DNA of 40,577 nucleotides. Origin: Clostridium polyendosporum (lineage in GTDB: Bacteria > Bacillota > Clostridia > Clostridiales > Clostridiaceae). The position numbers were made by a program, and so were the translations under genes. The notes under the pieces are model-generated. The model was not told where the DNA came from and made no database searches. It was given only the letters and a program-made list of their open reading frames with translations. This document shows, piece by piece, positions 34,705 through 40,577 of this stretch (position 1 is the stretch's first letter; each line of letters opens with the position of its first letter). The stretch covers positions 1 to 40,577 of the forward strand of contig NZ_BOPZ01000031.1 of assembly GCF_018332455.1 (NCBI RefSeq), given 5' to 3'.

Positions 34705-35802
34705 TTAAATATATTCCATATAATATTTCTTATAATTTTCTATCATTCGTTCTAAAGTAAATTTATTTAAGTAAGTATTAAACCCATTTACTCCATATTC
34801 AGAAATTAAATCGTTATTATTATACAAATTGACAATAGATTTACAAATATCATCTGAATTTTTAGGATTAACTAAAATCCCATTATACCCATCAGCTACG
34901 ATTTCTGGAGTACCATCGACATTAGTTGCAATTATAGTTTTACCTTGTGAAAAAACTTCTATAGGAGTTAAAGGTAATCCTTCCCATAATGAACTTAGTA
35001 CTACTATATCTAACTGATTTATAATGTTTAATACATCCTTTCTAAAACCAAGGAACTTAACATACTTGTCAACATTTAATTGTCTGCATTGATTAACCAG
35101 TTCATCTTTTAACTCTCCATCGCCTACAATTATAAATCTTATTTTATCATTTACTTTCGCTACTTCACTAATTGCATCAATAAAGTATTTAAATCCTTTT
35201 TGTTCAGATAATCTTCCTATGTTACCAACTATGAAATATCCTTGTTCTTTTAATTCAGCTATTTCTTTAACCTCATTAGGTTCAAACTTTTCTTTAGCTA
35301 TTCCATTGTATATAACCTGTACTTTACTTTTATCTAAATTAAAATAATCAACTAAATTTTTCTTAACATTTGCTCCCACTGCTATAATATCTACATTTGA
35401 GAGTGCAAATTTAGTAAAAAGCTTCTTATCTGTAAATGTATTATGCGCTGTATGTACAACTTTACAGCCGGTAAATGCAGAAATAATCTTTGCATAAAAG
35501 GTTCCCATCCTATGGTGACTGTGAATAATATTTATACTCTCTTCTTTTACAATACGACGTATCTCAATAACTGTCTTGAATATATTGCTTAAACTTTTAT
35601 TATCAAAATCACCTATTTTATAATGCTTAATACCTAACTGGTTCAGTTTATCTTCATGTACTCCACCTGTAGAACAAACTACTATATTATTAAAATTATC
35701 TGTTAAATTTTCACAAAGTTGCATAATAACTTTTTCTGTTCCACCATAATTCATAGTCTTCGTTAAGTATAATATATTCGTATTATTTATACCTCTATCC
35801 AT
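34705..35802 (-). CDS. GT4-family glycosyltransferase
   Basis: 365 residues. It opens NILYLTKTMNYGGTEKVIMQ and has INIIHSHHRMGTFYAKIISA. The C-terminal half carries VGNIGRLSEQKGFKYFIDAI and EGLPLTPIEVFSQGKTIIAT. The start codon overlaps the TagA-like stop (TAATG) with GTGGTGG before it, so the two are translationally coupled and probably act in sequence on the same lipid-linked intermediate. Confidence 0.85.
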   Translation of the reverse strand: MDRGINNTNILYLTKTMNYGGTEKVIMQLCENLTDNFNNIVVCSTGGVHEDKLNQLGIKHYKIGDFDNKSLSNIFKTVIEIRRIVKEESINIIHSHHRMGTFYAKIISAFTGCKVVHTAHNTFTDKKLFTKFALSNVDIIAVGANVKKNLVDYFNLDKSKVQVIYNGIAKEKFEPNEVKEIAELKEQGYFIVGNIGRLSEQKGFKYFIDAISEVAKVNDKIRFIIVGDGELKDELVNQCRQLNVDKYVKFLGFRKDVLNIINQLDIVVLSSLWEGLPLTPIEVFSQGKTIIATNVDGTPEIVADGYNGILVNPKNSDDICKSIVNLYNNNDLISEYGVNGFNTYLNKFTLERMIENYKKYYMEYI

Positions 35803-36554
35803 TATGCCACCACTTTTTTCCTATATTTTATCACAACTCTCAATATTGCTAAGTCATCAACAAGATATCTTTTAAACATACGTTTAGGCTCCTTTATCAG
35901 CCTATAAAACCATTCTAATCCTAAACTTTGCATTAATTTAGGTGCTCTCTTTATATTACCTGCCTCAAAATCTATAGTCGCACCAATACCTAAAGAAACT
36001 GGAACTTTCAACTCAGATAAATATTTATAAATAAACTTCTCTTGTTTAGGAGCACCTAATCCTACTGCAAGTATATCAGGCTTTGCTCTATTTACAATTT
36101 GTATTATTTCTTTAACTTCATCTTCTTTTTTTTCAAATCCATAACTTGGTGAATAAGTCCCTACAATCTCTAATCCTGGATATTTACTTTTTAAGTTTTT
36201 AGCTGCTATATCAGCAACACCTTCTCCAGCCCCTAATAAAAAGATTTTGTACCTCTTTTCAGCTGCAACTTTGCAGACTTCCGGGAAAAAATCAGAACCT
36301 GAAATTTTTTCTTTAATAGGAGTTTTACTTAGCTTTGATATCCAAACTAATGGCATTCCATCTGTTAAAATTAAGTCTGCTTTATCATAAATCTCCTTAA
36401 ATTCTTTATCATGTTCTAACTTTACTATATGATCAACATTTGGTGTTACTACATAATGGTACTTTCCATCATGTAGTAAGCCTTCTAATTTATCTACTGC
36501 TTCTTTCATAGTTAAATTATCAACCTGTGTATTCAAGAAATTCATTCTATTCAT
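35802..36554 (-). CDS. WecG/TagA/CpsF family glycosyltransferase
   Basis: 250 residues. The family (GT26) adds the second sugar, such as ManNAc, ManNAcA or glucose, to an undecaprenyl-pyrophosphate-linked first sugar. Seen: YVVTPNVDHIVKLEHDKEF and LILTDGMPLVWISKLSKTPI with the conserved threonine and aspartates, FLLGAGEGVADIAAKNLKSK, and VGLGAPKQEKFI. The C-terminus GLEWFYRLIKEPKRMFKRY is the conserved membrane-contact tail. RBS AGGAG. It begins the part of set B downstream of a 224-base gap after ugd. Confidence 0.9.
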   Translation of the reverse strand: MNRMNFLNTQVDNLTMKEAVDKLEGLLHDGKYHYVVTPNVDHIVKLEHDKEFKEIYDKADLILTDGMPLVWISKLSKTPIKEKISGSDFFPEVCKVAAEKRYKIFLLGAGEGVADIAAKNLKSKYPGLEIVGTYSPSYGFEKKEDEVKEIIQIVNRAKPDILAVGLGAPKQEKFIYKYLSELKVPVSLGIGATIDFEAGNIKRAPKLMQSLGLEWFYRLIKEPKRMFKRYLVDDLAILRVVIKYRKKVVA

Positions 36555-36610
36555 AACTTTTCTCCTAAAACATAGATTATGTATTTTATAATTATAACAG
36601 TATCTTTATA

Positions 36611-36663
36611 ATTATAGCTGAAAGTTAATACAAAATGCTGTATTTAGTACCTTCAGCTATAAT
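36611..36663. repeat. 12-bp perfect inverted repeat between ugd and the tagA-like gene
   Basis: ATTATAGCTGAA (36611-36622) pairs perfectly with 36652-36663. The 29-base loop can itself pair AATACA with TGTATT. The T-run after it is weak, so it could be a partial terminator or a leader structure for the downstream genes. Confidence 0.55.
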
Positions 36664-36778
36664 ATTATATTTCTGTATGAATCTTTTTAGCAAATTATCT
36701 TTTTATCATTGAATAAGACAGACTTAATTCTATTATCCATCTTTTTTATTATTGTTATATTAATACTAGATTTTATAT

Positions 36779-38080
36779 TTATACGATAGGACGTCCCACA
36801 GAATGATACTCAACTCCTGATAATTTAGCTTCATCTAACTCGTAACAATTACGTCCATCAAATACTACAGGCTTCTTCATTAATTCTTTATATCTATCTA
36901 AGCTTATTTCTCTTATTTCTTTCCACTCAGTAAATATAAATGCTAAATCTGCATCTCTTAAAGCATCTTCAGGCTGAGATACATATGATATTTGTGTTGG
37001 GAATAACTTCTTAAAGTTTTCAGTTCCAACTGGATCATATGCTACTACCTCTGCACCTTCTTCTAATAACAGTTTAACATTTGGAATTGATGCAGCTTCT
37101 CTTAAATCATCAGTACCCGGTTTAAAAGTTAATCCTAAAACAGCTACCTTTAATCCTCTAAGTATCTTAAATCTTTGTTTAGCTTTCTTCATTAATCTAA
37201 ACTTTTGATTTTCGTTAACGTCTATAGTTGCTTTAACAGTTTTTAATTCATATCCGTGACCATCTGCTAGCCAGTGAAGTGCTTTTGTATCTTTAGGGAA
37301 GCATGAACCACCATAACCTATTCCTGCTTTTAAGAACTTATCCCCAATACGTGAATCATAGGACATTCCATGAGCAACATCTTCAATATTAGCTCCAACT
37401 AATTCACATAAGTTTGCTATTTCGTTGATAAATGAAATTTTTAAAGCTAAGAAATCATTTGAAGCATACTTTATCATTTCACAACTTCTTCTATTAGTTA
37501 CAACTATTGGTTGATTAAATCTTTCATAAACTTCTCTTAATATTTCTTCTGCTCTCTTAGATTCTACTCCTATTGCAATACGGCTAGCATGAAGCGTATC
37601 CTTAACAGCTGTTCCTTGTGCTAAAAACTCTGGATTTGATGCTACATCTATTCTTACATCATTCTTTAAGTTTTCTTTAATGAAACTTTCAACTTCATCA
37701 TTAGTACCTATTGGAACTGTTGATTTAACTACAACTAGACAGTCTTTTTCTATATTTTCAGCAATTTGCTTTGCTACTATATAAACATAATCTAAATTAG
37801 CTGAACCATCTTCTTTTTCTGGAGTACCTACGCCTATAAAAATAACATCTGCATCTTTATATGCATTCTTATAATCCGTTGTAAAATCTAATCTTCCTAT
37901 ATCATGATTCTTCTTTAATAATTCGTCTAATCCTGGTTCATATATTGGTGAAATTCCATTTTTCATCATTTCAACTTTTCTTTCATCAATATCTACACAA
38001 GTTACACTATGTCCTACTTCAGATAAACATGCTCCTGTTACTAATCCAACATATCCAGTACCGGCTACTACAATTTTCAT
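36779..38080 (-). CDS. ugd: UDP-glucose 6-dehydrogenase
   Basis: 433 residues. It oxidises UDP-glucose (from GalU) to UDP-glucuronate with two NAD. The NAD motif is GTGYVGLVTGACLSEVGHSV (about 6-25). ASNPEFLAQGTAV and the active-site cysteine in YGGSCFPKDTKAL are diagnostic, and GLTFKPGTDDLREAAS marks the C-terminal UDP-binding domain. The start at 38080 is taken because AAGGGGAT lies 8 bases upstream; an in-frame extension of 16 codons lacks this. It makes an acidic set B polymer likely and offers a substrate context for the heparinase-like lyase. Confidence 0.95.
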   Translation of the reverse strand: MKIVVAGTGYVGLVTGACLSEVGHSVTCVDIDERKVEMMKNGISPIYEPGLDELLKKNHDIGRLDFTTDYKNAYKDADVIFIGVGTPEKEDGSANLDYVYIVAKQIAENIEKDCLVVVKSTVPIGTNDEVESFIKENLKNDVRIDVASNPEFLAQGTAVKDTLHASRIAIGVESKRAEEILREVYERFNQPIVVTNRRSCEMIKYASNDFLALKISFINEIANLCELVGANIEDVAHGMSYDSRIGDKFLKAGIGYGGSCFPKDTKALHWLADGHGYELKTVKATIDVNENQKFRLMKKAKQRFKILRGLKVAVLGLTFKPGTDDLREAASIPNVKLLLEEGAEVVAYDPVGTENFKKLFPTQISYVSQPEDALRDADLAFIFTEWKEIREISLDRYKELMKKPVVFDGRNCYELDEAKLSGVEYHSVGRPIV

Positions 38081-38157
38081 AAAAATATCCCCTTCCGCCC
38101 CTATTATGTCATTATTAAAAACTCTCAATCACTTACTCTCTATTTTACTTAACTAAA

Positions 38158-39207
38158 CTACAATACTATATCTTTTAATGATTTAATTCTATCTACATTC
38201 TCTTTTTTACCTATAATTATTTTTCCATTATTCTCTATAACATATATATCACTTAGCTCATCAATAATGATATTATTACTTGATGCTACAACCAAGTTAT
38301 TAGTACCATTAAAAATATTCACTTCACCTATATGTATATTAGAGTTTTCATCTTTTTTTCTGTATCTTTCTACAGCATTCCAAGTCCCTATATCATCCCA
38401 TCCAATATCAGTTGGAATAACATGTATACTCTCTGCTTTTTCCATAATACCATAGTCAACAGATATACTATCTGTTTTACCATAGTTATTATTAACCTCA
38501 TCTTGAAGTTGATCTTCTTTTACAAGCTCTATATTCTTTAAAGCTTCATATGTATTAGGTAAATGTGCATCTATAAGTTTTAGTACATTATCTACCTTCC
38601 AAAGAAACATTCCACCATTCCATAAGTAATTACCTTCGCGTAGGTACTCCTCTGCCTTTTCCTTATTTGGCTTTTCAACAAAACTTTCAACAGTTATAAC
38701 TTTATTATTATTTATTTTAATGTGTTCATTACCAGACTTTATATAACCATATCCAGTTTCAGGTCTATCTGGAGTCATACCTAAAGTGATAATAGCATCT
38801 TGATAATCACTCAAAAGTTCCCCAGCATCTTTTATAATATTTAGGAATTTTTCTTCTTCCTTTATTAAATGATCTGAAGGAAGTACTACCATTGTAGCAT
38901 CCTTATAATATCTTCTTATTACAAAAGCTGAAAGAGCTATACAAGGTGCTGTATTTCTACCTTCTGGTTCTACTATTATATTTTTCTCGGGAAGCTCTGG
39001 AAGCTGTTCCTTAACTAAAGAAACATACTGCTCACCTGTGCAAATAAATATTCTCTCAATAGGAATAAGTGGTTTCACTCTATTAACAGTCATTTGAATC
39101 ATTGTCTCATTTCCAATTAAATTTAAAAACTGCTTTGGTTTTTCTTCTGTTGACAATGGCCAAAATCTAGTTCCCTTTCCCCCAGCCATTATTAATGCAC
39201 ATAACAT
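38158..39207 (-). CDS. manC: Mannose-1-phosphate guanylyltransferase (set B copy)
   Basis: 349 residues with MAGGKGTRFWPLSTEEKPKQ, VVLPSDHLIKEEEKF, VEPEGRNTAPCIALSAF and SFVEKPNKEKAEEYL. Like its paralogue at 12366 it lacks the isomerase domain. The two are strongly alike over the first 290 residues and diverge at the C-terminus. The gene lies 11 bases after the initiating transferase gene, the same order as in set A. GGAGG precedes the ATG. Confidence 0.93.
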   Translation of the reverse strand: MLCALIMAGGKGTRFWPLSTEEKPKQFLNLIGNETMIQMTVNRVKPLIPIERIFICTGEQYVSLVKEQLPELPEKNIIVEPEGRNTAPCIALSAFVIRRYYKDATMVVLPSDHLIKEEEKFLNIIKDAGELLSDYQDAIITLGMTPDRPETGYGYIKSGNEHIKINNNKVITVESFVEKPNKEKAEEYLREGNYLWNGGMFLWKVDNVLKLIDAHLPNTYEALKNIELVKEDQLQDEVNNNYGKTDSISVDYGIMEKAESIHVIPTDIGWDDIGTWNAVERYRKKDENSNIHIGEVNIFNGTNNLVVASSNNIIIDELSDIYVIENNGKIIIGKKENVDRIKSLKDIVL

Positions 39208-39218
39208 TTGTCTTCCTC

Positions 39219-39914
39219 CTATCTTGCATGCTCGTCCCCGAACAATACTCCTACTGTCTTAAAAACAAGCTTTATATCAGTCCAAATACTTCTTTCATTT
39301 ACATACTTAATATCAAGCTTCATCCAATCAATAAAACCTATGTCATTTCTACCCATAACTTGCCAATAGCATGTAAGTCCTGGTTTAACCTCTAATCTTT
39401 TCAGCATCCAAGGTTCAAAATAAGCTACTTCCTTAGGAAGACTTGGCCTTGGTCCCACTAAGCTCATATCACCTTTTAAAACATTTATAAGCTGTGGCAG
39501 TTCATCTAAACTTGTTTTCCTTATAAACTTTCCAACCTTTGTTATTCTAGGGTCATCTTTCATTTTAAACATAGGACCTGACATTTCATTTTGTCCCTTT
39601 AGCTTTTCTTTTAGCTCTTCGGCATTAACAATCATAGATCTAAATTTATACATTTTAAATCTTCTGCCTCTAAAACCAACTCTCTCCTGAGAGAAAATAA
39701 CAGGGCCCTTTGAATCAAGTTTAATTAAAATGGTAATAACCAAAAATATTGGACTTGCAATAATAAGCCCCACTGCTACTCCTATGATATCCAAGATTCT
39801 TTTAATAACATTGTATAAGATCTCTTTATAATTTTTTTGTCCTTCGTATTCATTAAAAATTTCTTCTGTCTCTAAATCATCAGTCAATTCTCTCTTTAAA
39901 ATATTTTCAGACAT
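39219..39914 (-). CDS. Initiating undecaprenyl-phosphate sugar-1-phosphate transferase (set B)
   Basis: 231 residues. A monotopic membrane helix (about 42-64, GVAVGLIIASPIFLVITILI) precedes KLDSKGPVIFSQERVGFRGR, YKFRSMIVNAEELK, MKDDPRITKVGKFIRKTSLD, GDMSLVGPRPSLPKEV and KPGLTCYWQVMGRNDIGF. This set of motifs is that of galactose/glucose-1-phosphate-type initiators (ExoY/EpsE class) without the N-terminal four-helix domain. It is the first gene of set B. GGGGGAG precedes the ATG. It differs enough from the 13427 paralogue to suggest a different first sugar or lineage. Confidence 0.9.
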   Translation of the reverse strand: MSENILKRELTDDLETEEIFNEYEGQKNYKEILYNVIKRILDIIGVAVGLIIASPIFLVITILIKLDSKGPVIFSQERVGFRGRRFKMYKFRSMIVNAEELKEKLKGQNEMSGPMFKMKDDPRITKVGKFIRKTSLDELPQLINVLKGDMSLVGPRPSLPKEVAYFEPWMLKRLEVKPGLTCYWQVMGRNDIGFIDWMKLDIKYVNERSIWTDIKLVFKTVGVLFGDEHAR

Positions 39915-39965
39915 CTTTTCTCCCCCTCCCCATATTATTTAACTAGATTATTATAGGAAAATTTT

Positions 39966-39997
39966 TAATAATTTTAATTGTACAATTAAATTTATTA
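39966..39997. promoter_or_regulatory. 32-bp near-perfect palindrome in the set B leader
   Basis: The block centred on TTAATTGTACAATTAA is palindromic over 32 bases with one mismatched pair. It lies between the predicted transcription start and the first gene, so it could be an operator or an RNA hairpin. Confidence 0.45.
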
Positions 39998-40031
39998 ATA
40001 ATAACTGATTCGTAACTTGTAACATATTATA

Positions 40032-40061
40032 ATTATAAATACTATTTTGTAAATTGTCCAA
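40032..40061 (-). promoter_or_regulatory. Candidate promoter of polysaccharide set B
   Basis: On the minus strand TTGGAC (40056-40061), an 18-base spacer and TATAAT (40032-40037) predict a leader of about 110 bases. The upstream 40062-40431 is AT-rich and I see no gene in it. Confidence 0.45.
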
Positions 40062-40431
40062 CTAAATTGCATCATTTGGATATATTTTCCTTGTCAGTTT
40101 TTAATTTATTTTTTAATTTTATTAAAGGAAACTTTAGAAAAATTAATCTATTTTTTTAAAAACCTCCCTGAAAATGTTTACTTGTTAATTTGCGCAAAAT
40201 TTGGAGTAATTGGAAGAATAATTTGTCAATACTTTTGTAATTTTATACAATTAATAAATACATTTTTTGTGACATATTACTAATAATCAGCATACACTTT
40301 AAATTTAATTAACATTTGTTAAGATATTTAAAATCCAACTCATTTGTTCTAACAATCGTATTATTAAACTATACATCTAGTCTATTATCTATAACTTAAC
40401 GATTTTATAATTTGCTATAGAGTAAAAAAAT

Positions 40432-40457
40432 AAAACACTGCTATTTAACAGTGTTTT
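40432..40457 (-). terminator. Terminator of a gene beyond the right edge
   Basis: AAAACACTG/CAGTGTTTT with an 8-base loop is followed on the minus strand by ATTTTTTTAC. It implies a minus-strand transcript entering from the right. Confidence 0.7.
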
Positions 40458-40462
40458 ATATC

Positions 40463-40514
40463 AGTTTGCTGAAAAACCCCCTGTTTAAAAAACAGAGGGG
40501 TTTTCTAGCAAACT
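40463..40514. terminator. Second, long imperfect hairpin at the right edge
   Basis: AGTTTGCT (40463-40470) pairs with 40507-40514, and inside it AAAACCCC pairs with GGGGTTTT and TGTTT with AAACA. It is terminator-like on both strands. The last 60 bases of the window hold nothing I recognise. Confidence 0.6.
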
Positions 40515-40577
40515 TGTGGATAAATTTTAAAAGAGAGCTTTTCTATTAATTTGAATAAAATTTTATATAAATCTATA

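Noticed and set aside
40200-40240. TTGACA on the minus strand at about 40222-40227 as the set B promoter
   Set aside because: No acceptable -10 box lies 16-19 bases downstream; the pair at 40032-40061 fits better.

Overview
The window looks like a chromosomal segment of a low-GC Gram-positive anaerobe, most likely Clostridium sensu stricto. The support is very AT-rich intergenic DNA, strong GGAGG-type ribosome binding sites, several TTG/GTG starts, a cohesin and a dockerin protein, a class D-type sortase, and proteins of clostridial type throughout. The species cannot be named from sequence alone. Nearly everything concerns the cell surface: nucleotide-sugar synthesis, two sets of exopolysaccharide/capsule genes, secreted wall hydrolases and a sortase system. 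No tRNA, rRNA or CRISPR array was seen.

Layout. 1-484: start of an IS transposase running off the left edge, with a hairpin that covers its ribosome binding site. 485-3373 (minus): galE-like epimerase, galU and a 103-aa unknown, each with its own promoter and/or terminator. 3842-7418 (minus): a secreted-protein operon made of a cohesin plus four-repeat protein, a dockerin plus SH3 plus lysozyme-like protein, and a small membrane-anchored protein. 7675-17900 (minus): polysaccharide set A, with flippase, pyruvyltransferase, GT2, initiating sugar-phosphate transferase, mannose-1-phosphate guanylyltransferase, two GT4 enzymes and an 810-aa fusion of an O-antigen-polymerase/ligase-like membrane domain with a GT4. 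18017-19129: secreted CHAP plus GH24 lysin. 19614-20648: orphan dTDP-glucose 4,6-dehydratase. 20870-21310 (plus): small membrane-anchored unknown. 21419-23521 (minus): sortase, probable substrate and a membrane partner. 23900-27468 (plus): acyltransferase 3 protein and a heparinase II/III-like lyase preceded by an 8-codon upstream ORF. 27644-39914 (minus): polysaccharide set B, with initiating transferase, second guanylyltransferase, UDP-glucose dehydrogenase, WecG/TagA transferase, GT4, GT2, polymerase-like protein, GT4, flippase and a second polymerase-like protein. 39915-40577: promoter and leader of set B, then two hairpins.

How it works together (inference). GalU, GalE, Ugd, RfbB and two ManC-type enzymes supply UDP-Glc, UDP-Gal, UDP-GlcA, dTDP-4-keto-6-deoxyglucose and GDP-mannose. 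Two initiating transferases load undecaprenyl phosphate, glycosyltransferases build two different repeat units, two flippases export them and Wzy-like proteins polymerise them. Pyruvyl and acyl transferases would decorate the product. The heparinase-like lyase, facing outward, could trim a uronic-acid-containing polymer. The hydrolases and the sortase would remodel the wall and attach proteins.

Most unusual points: (1) a dispersed palindromic repeat present in intergenic DNA and also inserted in frame inside the 810-aa fusion gene; (2) an adjacent cohesin/dockerin pair on non-cellulolytic, wall-active-looking proteins; (3) a 250-bp stretch at 19184-19430 that looks like the two ends of a second sortase-substrate operon with its genes missing; (4) the 8-codon ORF overlapping the lyase start.
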